Source: Oscillospiraceae bacterium
GTDB taxonomy: Bacteria > Bacillota > Clostridia > Oscillospirales > Oscillospiraceae
Length of the DNA: 64,000 bases
Direction of reading: 5' to 3'
Assembly: GCA_021768185.1 (NCBI GenBank)
Contig: JAETNP010000002.1
Span: 1 to 64,000 of the forward strand
The position numbers were made by a program, and so were the translations under genes. This document shows positions 32,120 to 40,561 of the stretch, in pieces. Positions within the stretch are counted from its first letter, which is position 1. Each line of letters begins with the position of its first letter. The notes beneath the pieces were generated by a model, which saw only the letters and a list, made by a program, of their open reading frames with translations, ran no database searches and was not told the origin of the DNA.

Positions 32120-32467
32120 CTACACAATATTCTCACCCAGCAAAATTTTGGGCATCGTGGTCAGGCAGCGATTCCATCTTTTATAAAACCGCTCCAGGCC
32201 AAGCTTTGAAACGCGGGCGTGCGCCTCTTCGTCCTCAAGAGTCCAGTGCAAAATATAGGTAACTTTACCAACCCATTTTGTCAAACGAATGGGCGGCTTT
32301 CCCTCCTTAACTGCATTGAAATCCTCCTGCCGGTGTGTGCGTTTGATATACTTCACATCAATAACGCCGGGCTGTGAAAGGTAGAATGCGGCGACCTCTT
32401 TCATTAACGTTTCAATTTCATCCTGCCTGTCTATCTTTGCTTCATAAATACAAATTTCGTTGAACAT
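32120..32467 (-). CDS. Hypothetical protein, possible ABM-type dimeric alpha-beta barrel
   Basis: A 115-residue cytoplasmic protein. MFNEICIYEAKIDRQDEIETLMKEVAAFYLSQPGVIDVKYIKR resembles the first half of an antibiotic-biosynthesis-monooxygenase-type ferredoxin-like fold, and TYILHWTLEDEEAHARVSKLGLERF could be the second strand-helix unit. No catalytic residue can be pointed to. Codon use is clearly more AT-rich than in flanking genes, a sign of recent acquisition. It is a single-gene unit ended by the bidirectional hairpin at 32066-32104. Confidence 0.65.
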   Translation of the reverse strand: MFNEICIYEAKIDRQDEIETLMKEVAAFYLSQPGVIDVKYIKRTHRQEDFNAVKEGKPPIRLTKWVGKVTYILHWTLEDEEAHARVSKLGLERFYKRWNRCLTTMPKILLGENIV

Positions 32468-32510
32468 TCAAACAGCCCTCCCTTACTTCATCTTTCGGCA
32501 ACGCCGTTCT

Positions 32511-33635
32511 TTACCGTCCCATGAAAACAGCATCCAGATCCTTTACAAAATTTTCAACGCTGTAGCAGACAAAGATCCGGTCCATGCCGTTCTCCTGGGC
32601 GTACTCCGCCACGGAGGTACGGTAGTACCGCAGGTCGATCAGGTGGATCTCGGCAAAATACCGGCTCAGGAAGGGGGCCATGCTGTCGCTGTAGCTGTCC
32701 CGGACCACCAGGAGCTTTTCGCTGGAAGTGGCCGACCGGTTCCGGACGATATACAGCGGCGTGTTGCCCCCCAGAAAGGAGGCGTACTTGTCCTTCTCCC
32801 CCAGGAAGCTGTCCACGTACAGACCGTGGGTTTCCCCCTTTTCTGTGTTCTCCACGGTAACACCTTCGCCAGAGACGTACCGCTCGATGGTATCCGGCTC
32901 CAGCCAGTGGACGCCGGAGGTGGAATAGAGGGTGCCGTAGAAATCATCGGACACGGTCTCCGGCGTTCCCAGAGGTTCGGGCTGCTCCCCCATGGCTCCC
33001 ATGAGCGCGCCGTATCCGTAATACGCCCCCTGGCTGGTCCAGTGGTGATCTGTGCGGTAAAACATCTGCTCCCGCCTGTGCTCCGTCAGGGCCTGGGCAA
33101 TATCCACCCAGACAGCGTCGGGAACGCTCTCCCGGACCTTCTCCAGGTAGGCCGCCTGGTCGAAGTTCTCGCTTCCGGCAGGAAGCGCGTCCCGGTAGAC
33201 CTCCGCCGCCGTGGGGATCAGGCCCAGGTAAACCGGGATATCGGTCAATTCCGTCAGCTTCTGCAAATAGGTGATATTCTGCTCCGCCCGGCCGGCGTCC
33301 TCAATTTTGTGGATCAGCCGGTCCCCGCAGAGATACACGCCGTGAAATTCCCGCTTGCCCAGCAGGTACTCGTACCGGTTCTTCAGCCCCATCCAGCCGT
33401 CCCGGAGAGGAAACTGGTCCTCCAGGTAGGTCTCCAGCTTGGCGGTATAGCTGCCATCCGTCAGGGCGGACCAGGAGAATTCCGGCAGCTGGGCCAGGGT
33501 CCGGTTCTCCACCGGTGAGAAGGTCCGGTCCGGCAGAAGGACGTGCAGCAGGCCGAAGCCCGCCAGAAAGCCGCAGAACAAAATCGCGGTGACCGCCTGG
33601 GATATTCTTGAAATCTTCTTGTTATTCTGCTTCAT
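32511..33635 (-). CDS. DHHW-motif SGNH-like protein (AlgX/AlgJ-type acyltransferase partner)
   Basis: Membrane-anchored extracytoplasmic protein of 374 residues: an N-terminal helix (about 13-33), then an AlgX/AlgJ-like SGNH domain. The family motif is at TDHHWTSQGAYYGY (about 195), ENRTLAQLPEF and the QFPLRDGWMGLKNR segment lie before it, and LLVVRDSYSDSM provides the likely catalytic serine loop. It would take acyl groups passed through the MBOAT channel and put them on a surface glycan. The MBOAT gene lies 16 bases upstream in the same direction. The acceptor polymer is unknown. Confidence 0.88.
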   Translation of the reverse strand: MKQNNKKISRISQAVTAILFCGFLAGFGLLHVLLPDRTFSPVENRTLAQLPEFSWSALTDGSYTAKLETYLEDQFPLRDGWMGLKNRYEYLLGKREFHGVYLCGDRLIHKIEDAGRAEQNITYLQKLTELTDIPVYLGLIPTAAEVYRDALPAGSENFDQAAYLEKVRESVPDAVWVDIAQALTEHRREQMFYRTDHHWTSQGAYYGYGALMGAMGEQPEPLGTPETVSDDFYGTLYSTSGVHWLEPDTIERYVSGEGVTVENTEKGETHGLYVDSFLGEKDKYASFLGGNTPLYIVRNRSATSSEKLLVVRDSYSDSMAPFLSRYFAEIHLIDLRYYRTSVAEYAQENGMDRIFVCYSVENFVKDLDAVFMGR

Positions 33636-33651
33636 AGCCGCACTCCTCCGC

Positions 33652-35037
33652 TTAAAACCGGAAATACAGGAACGGGTTATACCCCGCGTCCACCAGGGAC
33701 GCGGTACAGAGGATCAGCGCCCCCAGCACCAGCAGCGGCTGCAGCACCGCACGGGCCTTCTCCCCCAGCCTGTCCCACAGCTTCCCCATCAGGGGCGTGG
33801 AACCGATGGCAAGAATGACCAGCGTGGGCAGATAGGTCCGCAGCCGGTAGCCGTCCACAGGGCTGAACCAGCCTCCGCCGCCGAAGAGGGAGCTGAAATA
33901 CGCCCCCAGCCGTCCCATGTCCTCCACGGCAAACAGGGCCCAGCCGATGAGAACGATGACCATCGTATAGACGTGCCGGACCGCCCCGGGCAGCTTCTCC
34001 AGCCATTTTCCTAAGAACAGCCGCTCCGCCAGCATCCACGCACCATAGTACAGTCCCCACAGCAGGAAATTCCATCCCGCGCCGTGCCAGATGCCGGTAA
34101 GGGTCCAGACGATGAGGATGTTGCGGATCCACTTCCATTTGGGAACCCGGCTGCCGCCCAGGGGAAAGTATACATACTCCCGGAACCAGGTGGTCAGGGA
34201 GATGTGCCACCGCTTCCAGAATTCCACCACGGATTTGGAAATATAGGGGTAGTTGAAGTTCTCCAGGAACTCGAACCCGAACATCCGCCCCAGGCCAATA
34301 GCCATGTCGCTGTATCCGGAGAAGTCGAAGTAGATCTGAAAGGCGTAGGCCGCCAGACCCAGCCAGGCCCCGGCGGCCGTCAGGTTCTCCGCGGCCAGAG
34401 ACTGGTCCCACAGCTGCCCGATGGCGTTGGCCAGCAGCACCTTCTTCGCCGCGCCCACGGTGAAGCGCCGGACGCCGGAGACGAATTTCTCCAGGTCTTC
34501 CCGCCTGTTCTCCAGCTGGTCCGCCACCGACTTGTACCGGACGATAGGGCCCGCGATCAGCTGGGGAAACAGGGTCACGTAAGCGCCGAAGGTAATGGGA
34601 TTTTTCTGCACCGGCGCGTCCTGACGGTAGACGTCGATGGTATAGCTCATGGTCTGGAAGGTATAGAAGCTGATACCGATGGGCAGCGGCAGGCCCAGCA
34701 CCGGGAGATGCAGGCCCGTCAGAGCGTTGATAGTCCCCATCAGGAAGTCCCAGTATTTGAAAAACACCAGGATAGCCAGATTGAAGAACACCGAGGACGC
34801 CACCGCCCGCCGGGCCTTCCGGTCATCCTCGCGCCAGCGCTCCACCAGCATGCCGTGGACGTAGTCCACCGCGATGGACAGCAGCATGATAAGGATGTAG
34901 ACCGGCTCTCCCCAGCCGTAGAAAAAGAGGCTCACCAGCAGCAATATGAGATTGCGCAGCTTCAGGGGCGAGAGCTTGTAGACGGCCAGCACGGCCATGA
35001 GATAGAAAAACAGAAAGGGCAGGCTGGAAAAGATCAT
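33652..35037 (-). CDS. MBOAT-family O-acyltransferase (AlgI/DltB-like)
   Basis: Polytopic membrane enzyme that moves an acyl group (acetyl in most relatives) across the membrane for O-acylation of an exported polymer. It opens MIFSSLPFLFFYLMAVLAVYKL and has the core VEFWKRWHISLTTWFREYVYFPLGGSR and LTGIWHGAGWNFLLWGLYYG, with the catalytic histidine in IWHGA. The length of 461 residues counts from the ATG at 35037, which follows AGGAGAG. A perfect hairpin with a T tract sits only 12 bases upstream, between this gene and the DUF4358 lipoprotein gene. Confidence 0.93.
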   Translation of the reverse strand: MIFSSLPFLFFYLMAVLAVYKLSPLKLRNLILLLVSLFFYGWGEPVYILIMLLSIAVDYVHGMLVERWREDDRKARRAVASSVFFNLAILVFFKYWDFLMGTINALTGLHLPVLGLPLPIGISFYTFQTMSYTIDVYRQDAPVQKNPITFGAYVTLFPQLIAGPIVRYKSVADQLENRREDLEKFVSGVRRFTVGAAKKVLLANAIGQLWDQSLAAENLTAAGAWLGLAAYAFQIYFDFSGYSDMAIGLGRMFGFEFLENFNYPYISKSVVEFWKRWHISLTTWFREYVYFPLGGSRVPKWKWIRNILIVWTLTGIWHGAGWNFLLWGLYYGAWMLAERLFLGKWLEKLPGAVRHVYTMVIVLIGWALFAVEDMGRLGAYFSSLFGGGGWFSPVDGYRLRTYLPTLVILAIGSTPLMGKLWDRLGEKARAVLQPLLVLGALILCTASLVDAGYNPFLYFRF

Positions 35038-35049
35038 GATGTTTCTCTC

Positions 35050-35088
35050 CTGTAAAAAGGGCATACACGCGCCCCCGCATGTATGCCC
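35050..35088 (-). terminator. Terminator between the DUF4358 gene and the MBOAT gene
   Basis: Nine-base perfect stem (35059-35067 with 35080-35088), followed on the minus strand by TTTTTACAG. It lies 9 bases after the DUF4358 stop and immediately before the MBOAT ribosome site, so expression of the acyltransferase genes either needs partial readthrough or an unseen promoter. Confidence 0.75.
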
Positions 35089-35097
35089 CCGGTTTTG

Positions 35098-35586
35098 TCA
35101 CGCGAACAGCTGGTTAAAGGCTTCCACCGCCTGATCCTGCTGCTCTCCGGCGCAGATCAGGGCCACCACATTGCCGTTGGTGATGATCTGGGCCTTCTCC
35201 CAGCCCTCCACCGTCATGGGGTAGAAGGCACCGCCCTCGATCTGTGCGTCGATGCGAGCCTGGAAGATGTCCGCCACCGCCTTGGCGTTGGCCTCGTCCT
35301 CCAGTTCCACCAGGGCAAATTCACAGGGGACGGCGGTGATGGCCGCCATCTTCAGTACGGACTGCTTCAATCCATAGGTCTCCAGACCGGGGTAGACCTG
35401 GCCGATCATCTCCGCCTCCACGTCCATCATGGCGGGCTGGTTATCCGCCCCAAGGGACGCCATGAAGTCCTCATAGTACTTATTCAGGTCGGGGGCCTCT
35501 TTATTCTGCCCGCCGTTCCCTCCGCCGCAGGCGGCCAGAGCCAGCAGGAGCAGAGCGCTTAAACAAATGCCTGTCAGTTTTTTCAT
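35098..35586 (-). CDS. DUF4358 lipoprotein
   Basis: Surface lipoprotein of 162 residues with a clean lipobox (LLLALAAC, cysteine 20) and a glycine-rich linker, followed by a DUF4358 domain (FMASLGADNQPAMMDVEAEMIGQVYPGL, CEFALVELEDEANAKAVADIFQARIDAQ). DUF4358 genes frequently sit with MBOAT and DHHW genes, as here, which makes it a probable third component of the acylation system, outside the membrane. GGAGG precedes the ATG. The biochemical role is unknown. Confidence 0.88.
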   Translation of the reverse strand: MKKLTGICLSALLLLALAACGGGNGGQNKEAPDLNKYYEDFMASLGADNQPAMMDVEAEMIGQVYPGLETYGLKQSVLKMAAITAVPCEFALVELEDEANAKAVADIFQARIDAQIEGGAFYPMTVEGWEKAQIITNGNVVALICAGEQQDQAVEAFNQLFA

Positions 35587-35681
35587 TGCGTTACCTCCAA
35601 GAGTCGTTTTTATCCGTTGTCCGGAACCGTCTATTAGACGGGGACTATGTAAAATTGTTCCCCGGATTCGGAAAAACTTTC

Positions 35682-36719
35682 TCAGAGTTTTTCGATTTCC
35701 TCCATCAGCGCGTCCACCAGCTTATTTTGAGGCACCTTCCGGAGGATCTCCCCCTTGCGGAAGAGAAGCCCCTCCCCTTTTCCTCCGGCAATGCCCACGT
35801 CGGCGGCGGCGGCCTCGCCGGGTCCGTTCACGGCGCAGCCCATCACCGCCACGGTAATGGGTTTGGTGCAGCCCGCCAGGCGACGCTCCACCTCCTGAGC
35901 CATGGGGATGAGGTCGATATTGGTCCGCCCGCAGGTGGGACAGGCAATGATATTGGGTCCCTCCTGCCGCAGACCGGCGGCCAGGAGGATCTTTTTCGCG
36001 GCATAGACCTCCTCCACCGGGTCCGCCGTCAGGGTCACCCGGAGGGTGTCCCCGATGCCCAGGCACAGCAGGCCGCCGATGCCCATGGCGGATTTTACCA
36101 TCCCCATATCCGGTGTGCCCGCCTCGGTGACGCCCAGGTGCAGAGGGTAGGGGCATTTCTCGCTGAGCAGCCGGTAGGCCCCTATGGTCACTGGGACGGA
36201 GGAGCATTTGACGGAGATGCAGATGTCCGTGAAGTCAAATTTTTCCAGCAGGGCCGCGTGGCCCACGGCGCTCTCCGCCAGAGCCTCCGGCGTGGCGCCG
36301 CCGTACTTTTTCAGGAGCTCCTTTTCCAGGGAGCCGCCGTTGACGCCGATGCGGATGGGGATATTCCCCCTCCGGCAGGCGTCCGCCACCGCCTTCACCC
36401 GGTCCTCCCCGCCGATGTTGCCGGGGTTGATGCGGATCTTGTCGATCCCCTGGGCGGCACACTCCAGCGCCAGCTTGTAGTCAAAGTGGATATCCGCCAC
36501 CAAGGGGATATGGATCCGGCTCCTGATGGCCCCGATGGCCCTGGCCGCCGCCATATCCGGCACCGCCACCCGGACGATCTCGCACCCCGCCTCCTCCAGA
36601 CGGTGAATCTGGTCCACAGTGGCGGGCACGTCGTGGGTTTTCGTATTGCACATGGACTGGATGGACACGGCCGCGCCGCCGCCTACGGGGACATTGCCCA
36701 CCATGATCTGCTTCGTCAT
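35682..36719 (-). CDS. ispG: 4-hydroxy-3-methylbut-2-enyl-diphosphate synthase (flavodoxin)
   Basis: Penultimate MEP-pathway enzyme, an Fe-S protein. Typical segments: GGAAVSIQSMCNTKTHD, PLVADIHFDYKLAL, INPGNIGG, and the C-terminal cluster region ACPTCGRTNIDL with VAVMGCAVNGPGEAAAADVGIAGG (three cysteine ligands). The length of 345 residues is the short bacterial form. It overlaps rseP by 4 bases (ATGA) and is the last gene of the pyrH operon, so two Fe-S MEP enzymes (this and ispH) are in this window but in different operons. Confidence 0.97.
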   Translation of the reverse strand: MTKQIMVGNVPVGGGAAVSIQSMCNTKTHDVPATVDQIHRLEEAGCEIVRVAVPDMAAARAIGAIRSRIHIPLVADIHFDYKLALECAAQGIDKIRINPGNIGGEDRVKAVADACRRGNIPIRIGVNGGSLEKELLKKYGGATPEALAESAVGHAALLEKFDFTDICISVKCSSVPVTIGAYRLLSEKCPYPLHLGVTEAGTPDMGMVKSAMGIGGLLCLGIGDTLRVTLTADPVEEVYAAKKILLAAGLRQEGPNIIACPTCGRTNIDLIPMAQEVERRLAGCTKPITVAVMGCAVNGPGEAAAADVGIAGGKGEGLLFRKGEILRKVPQNKLVDALMEEIEKL

Positions 36720-37795
36720 GACGGCGTTCCCCCTCTCCCTACCAGCTTCATCACGTCGTTGAAGGTGACGAACAGCATCAGGCCCATGAGCAGGAACAGG
36801 AACACCATATTGATGGCCGCCTCGTACTTCATGGGGATCTTCTTCCGGAACAGCTTCTCGGAGACGGTGGACACCACCAGGAACAGGATGTGGCCTCCGT
36901 CCAGGGCGGGGATGGGCAGCAGGTTCATCACCGACAGGTTCACGGAGATAAACGCCCCGAAATAAACAATATTGACCAGCGCGTCGGCGATGCTGGTGCT
37001 CTGATTGCCCACATCGTTGATGGTGGACACGATCCCCACCGGACCGCTCAGATCCGACACCCCCGCGCTGCCGCTGATCAGCATCTGCAGGCTGAGCCAG
37101 ACTGTACGGACGAAGTCCACGGTATTATACCACGTATATTGCAGCCGCGCGCCGAAGGTGGCCTCCCTCACCCGGGCGGTGCGGTAGAAGCCGTAGCCCT
37201 CGTAGGGCCCGCCCTCGCTGTCGCTGTAGGTCCCTACCTTCAGGTTGGAAAAGGACACCTTCTCCCCGTCCCGCAGCACCACCAGGTCGATGGGCTCCCG
37301 GTTGGCCACCATCAGCAGCAGGTCGATGTCGCTGGGCAGGTATACCCGGGAGCCGTTGATGGAGTAGAATTCGTCTCCCTCCAGCAGGGCCGCGCCGTTC
37401 ACCGCCTCGAACTCCGGGGCGCATCCGGCCACGGTGGGCACCGCGAAACCAGCCGCCTGAAAGTTGAGGATCAGAATGATCAGCATCCCTACCAGCAGGT
37501 TCATGATGGCCCCGGCAGCAAAGACCAGGACCTTTTTCCAGAAGCCCTGCCGGGAGAGGCTGTGGGGGTCGTCGGAGTCCTCCTCCTCCCCTTCCATGGC
37601 GCAGAAGCCGCCGATGGGGAGGGCGCGGAGGGAAAATTTCGTTCCTTTTTTCCCTTCCTTATGCCAGACCTGGGGACCCATGCCGATAGAAAATTCATGG
37701 ACGGTGACGCCGCACAGCCGGGCGGCGATGAAGTGGCCCCACTCATGGGCGGCGATCAGAATTCCAAAAAGAAGAATGGCTAATACAATATACAT
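36716..37795 (-). CDS. rseP: Intramembrane site-2 protease RseP (RasP)
   Basis: Membrane zinc protease that cuts anti-sigma factors and signal-peptide remnants within the bilayer. HEWGH is at 17-21 (AAHEWGHFIAARLCGV), FSIGMGP and LRALPIGGFCAMEGE follow; a PDZ domain occupies about 120-210; and NLLPIPALDGGHILF (second metal site) is near 295. Four membrane helices and 359 residues are normal. It lies in the conserved cdsA-dxr-rseP-ispG order. The nearby DUF4367 and other single-pass regulators could be clients, but nothing in the sequence shows this. Confidence 0.96.
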   Translation of the reverse strand: MYIVLAILLFGILIAAHEWGHFIAARLCGVTVHEFSIGMGPQVWHKEGKKGTKFSLRALPIGGFCAMEGEEEDSDDPHSLSRQGFWKKVLVFAAGAIMNLLVGMLIILILNFQAAGFAVPTVAGCAPEFEAVNGAALLEGDEFYSINGSRVYLPSDIDLLLMVANREPIDLVVLRDGEKVSFSNLKVGTYSDSEGGPYEGYGFYRTARVREATFGARLQYTWYNTVDFVRTVWLSLQMLISGSAGVSDLSGPVGIVSTINDVGNQSTSIADALVNIVYFGAFISVNLSVMNLLPIPALDGGHILFLVVSTVSEKLFRKKIPMKYEAAINMVFLFLLMGLMLFVTFNDVMKLVGRGGTPS

Positions 37796-37799
37796 GGTT

Positions 37800-38591
37800 T
37801 TACCTCTTTGCAGATATGGCAGACCAGACCCATCGGACGGATTCCTTCAATCCCTCTACAGTCTTGGTTTCCAGGACGATCCGTCCTCCGGCGTTCTCTG
37901 CCAGCGCCAGATATTTTTTGACGTCGATCTCCCCCGTACCCAGCGGGAGGTGGTTCTTCTTCCCTGCCCCGTCGTGAAAGTGGAAGTGGCACAGCCGCTC
38001 CCGCCGCCGGAGGATGACCGCCTCGTCCCGGCCTCCGATGCTGTGGTTATGGCCAATATCGAAGGTCAGGGCGAACACCGGGCTCTCCAGCAGCAGATCC
38101 AGAGCTTCCTTGTGAAAATCCGTGAAGCCGTCGCTGTTTTCCACACAGATTTTCACCGCCGCCGGCCCGATCTCCGCCTCGCAGCGGTCCCGGAAGGTCT
38201 TTATCGACGACAGATACCGGTCACGGTAGACGTCGAACAGAAAGATTTTCTTCTCCGGCATGGTAAAGTATACGCCCCGGGACAGGTGCATATTCAACAC
38301 CGGCATCTCCAGCGCCTTCGCCAGACGGATGGCCTCCGCCGCCGTGCGGGTATACGCCTCCGCCACATGGGGGTTGAAGTCGCCGGGGTTCAGGTTTTCA
38401 TCCAGATGGAGAGTAAAATACACGCCGTACCGCTCCCGGAGGTTCAGCAGTTCAGCCGCATCCACCCGGTCCGGCTGGTACTGGGGCAGGTTCATATTCA
38501 GCTCAATAAATTGCAGGCCAAGCGCCCGGCACAGACCGGCACAGTCCTCCGGCGCCGGGAGCTCGATCAATGTGGGCATTCCAAAGTCCAT
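37800..38591 (-). CDS. Xylose-isomerase-like TIM-barrel protein (sugar phosphate isomerase/epimerase family)
   Basis: AP-endonuclease-2/xylose-isomerase-like TIM barrel of 263 residues. Likely metal ligands sit in NMHLSRGVYF, ICVENSDGF, ALTFDIGHNHS and CHFHFHDG, matching the usual E-D-H-E/H pattern of this superfamily. The start at 38591 overlaps the dxr stop by one base (TAATG), so it is translated together with dxr; rseP follows 4 bases later. This gene is not part of the usual dxr-rseP-ispG set. The substrate is unknown; a sugar phosphate isomerase or an endonuclease IV relative are both possible by fold. Confidence 0.85.
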   Translation of the reverse strand: MDFGMPTLIELPAPEDCAGLCRALGLQFIELNMNLPQYQPDRVDAAELLNLRERYGVYFTLHLDENLNPGDFNPHVAEAYTRTAAEAIRLAKALEMPVLNMHLSRGVYFTMPEKKIFLFDVYRDRYLSSIKTFRDRCEAEIGPAAVKICVENSDGFTDFHKEALDLLLESPVFALTFDIGHNHSIGGRDEAVILRRRERLCHFHFHDGAGKKNHLPLGTGEIDVKKYLALAENAGGRIVLETKTVEGLKESVRWVWSAISAKR

Positions 38592-39739
38592 TACAAAACT
38601 GCCCTTTCCACACACGCCCTGGCCTGACCGTCCGCCTCCAGAATGTCCTCCAGGGCGGGATGGCTGACGCTGGGAATTTCGTCCAGAGCCCTTGCCACCA
38701 GTTCAGGAATCTGTCCGAGGGAAATCCGCTCCCGCCGGAACAGCTCCACCGCCGCCTCGTTGGCGCTGTTGAGCACCGTGCAGCTGGTCCCGCCGGTCCG
38801 GGCGCACTCCATGGCCATTTTCAGGCACGGGAACGCCTCCAGGTCCGGCGGCGCAAAGGTCAGAGGCGGACAGGACAACAGATCCAGCCCCGGCAGCTCC
38901 GACGCCCCCCGGTCCGGGTAGGTCAGCGCGTACCGAATGGGCAGGCGCATATCCGGCGTACCCATCTGTGCGATGACCGCGCCGTCCCGGAACTCCACCA
39001 TGGAGTGGATGATACTCTGCCGGTGGATCACTACTTCCACCTGCTCCGGAGGCACCCGGAACAGGCGCATGGCCTCAATAAACTCCAGGCCCTTGTTCAT
39101 CAGGGTGGCGCAGTCGATGGTGATCTTCTCCCCCATGCTCCAGTTTGGATGGCGGAGGGCGTCGGCCTTGGTCTTTTTACCGACCTCCTCCCGGCTCAGG
39201 CCGAAGAAGGGGCCGCCGGAGCAGGTCAGAATGAGCCGCTTGATTTCTCCCCGGTCCCGGCTGCCCTGGAGACACTGGAAGATGGCGGAGTGCTCGCTGT
39301 CCACCGGGATGATCTCCGCGCCGTAATGCCGTGCGGTCTCCATGACCAGCTCCCCGGCGCAGACCAGGGTCTCCTTGTTGGCAAAGGCCACCCGTTTGCC
39401 CGCCTCGATAGCGGCCATGGTGGGCCACAGCGCCGCCATGCCCACCACGGCGGTGACCACCGCCTCGCTCTCCGGCAGGGACGCCGCCCGCCGCAGGCCG
39501 TCCAGACCGTAGGCCACCTCGATATCCAGCCCCGCCAGCCGCCGGGCCAGCTCCAGGGCGGGCTCCAGGTCATACACCGCCACCAGCCGGGGACGGAACT
39601 CCCGGGCCTGGGCCTCCAGCAGGTCGATGCTGGTCCTCGCCGTCAGGGCGGCGACTTTTATGCCCTGCTCCCGGCAGACGTCCAGCGTCTGCCGTCCGAT
39701 GGAGCCGGTGGAACCTAACAAAGAAATCGTATTTACCAT
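38591..39739 (-). CDS. dxr: 1-deoxy-D-xylulose 5-phosphate reductoisomerase
   Basis: Second enzyme of the MEP isoprenoid pathway, NADPH and metal dependent. The NADPH motif is ISLLGSTGSIGRQTLDV; VAFANKETLVCAGELVM and VDSEHSAIFQCL give the catalytic and metal-binding core, with PNWSMGEKITIDCATLMNKGLEFIEA after it. With the ATG at 39739 (AGGTGAG 9 bases before) the length is 382. It follows cdsA after 8 bases and overlaps the TIM-barrel gene by one base. Confidence 0.97.
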   Translation of the reverse strand: MVNTISLLGSTGSIGRQTLDVCREQGIKVAALTARTSIDLLEAQAREFRPRLVAVYDLEPALELARRLAGLDIEVAYGLDGLRRAASLPESEAVVTAVVGMAALWPTMAAIEAGKRVAFANKETLVCAGELVMETARHYGAEIIPVDSEHSAIFQCLQGSRDRGEIKRLILTCSGGPFFGLSREEVGKKTKADALRHPNWSMGEKITIDCATLMNKGLEFIEAMRLFRVPPEQVEVVIHRQSIIHSMVEFRDGAVIAQMGTPDMRLPIRYALTYPDRGASELPGLDLLSCPPLTFAPPDLEAFPCLKMAMECARTGGTSCTVLNSANEAAVELFRRERISLGQIPELVARALDEIPSVSHPALEDILEADGQARACVERAVL

Positions 39740-39747
39740 TATGTTAC

Positions 39748-40551
39748 TCACCTGATCCACAGAATCTGCATCAGCGCCGCCAGGGTTGGGGCCACGAACA
39801 GTACGCTGTCAAACCGGTCCAGTACCCCGCCGTGGGCCAGAAAAATCTTCCCGTAGTCCTTCACGCCGAACTCCCGCTTGATGAGGGAGAAGCTCAAATC
39901 CCCGATCTGCGCCACTACACCGCAGAACAGAGACAGCAGCGCCATAGGCTCGTAGCTGATCGTCCCGCCGAACCAGCGGTTCATCACAAAGGCGAAGAGC
40001 AGGCCGCAGATCAGATTCCCCGCCAGCCCGCCGATGGAGCCCTCCACCGTCTTCTTAGGACTGACCTTGGGGGCCAGCTTATGTTTGCCAAAGGTGAGCC
40101 CTGCAAAATAGGCGAAGGTGTCGCAGGCGAAGCTGAGAATAAAGGGCAGCAACAGGTATCCCCGGCTGGCGCCGGAAGCAAGTATCTGCAAAAAGGAGGA
40201 GAAGGCGTAGCCGATGGCGATGCCGCCGAACAGCACCGCCGCAATCTGGTAGAAGCGCACCGCGCCGCCCCGGAAAATCGCGTAGGTAAAGACGGCCAGG
40301 GCGGACAGGATGAACCACGCGCCCACAAACTGCGGACAGGCATAGACCCATCCCACCGTCAGACACGGGATAAAAACGGCGGCCACTGTCAGGAAGCCGT
40401 CCCGCTCCCCGCCGACGCAGTGGTACAGCTCCCAGCCGCCCACTCCCGCCAGCAGCGCCAGCGCGAACAGCAGCAGCAGGGGATGCCCCCACAGCACAAC
40501 GTATAACAGAATGGGCACTCCCATGACCGCCACGATAATTCTCGATTTCAT
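39748..40551 (-). CDS. cdsA: Phosphatidate cytidylyltransferase
   Basis: Polytopic membrane enzyme making CDP-diacylglycerol from CTP and phosphatidic acid. At least seven hydrophobic segments are visible over 267 residues, and the C-terminal signature is intact: KVSPKKTVEGSIGGLAGN followed by SLIKREFGVKDYGKIFLAHGGVLDRFDSVLF. The ATG at 40551 follows TAGGAGG, whose TAG is the uppS stop, so translation is closely linked with uppS. Confidence 0.96.
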   Translation of the reverse strand: MKSRIIVAVMGVPILLYVVLWGHPLLLLFALALLAGVGGWELYHCVGGERDGFLTVAAVFIPCLTVGWVYACPQFVGAWFILSALAVFTYAIFRGGAVRFYQIAAVLFGGIAIGYAFSSFLQILASGASRGYLLLPFILSFACDTFAYFAGLTFGKHKLAPKVSPKKTVEGSIGGLAGNLICGLLFAFVMNRWFGGTISYEPMALLSLFCGVVAQIGDLSFSLIKREFGVKDYGKIFLAHGGVLDRFDSVLFVAPTLAALMQILWIR

Positions 40552-40561
40552 GTCATACCTC

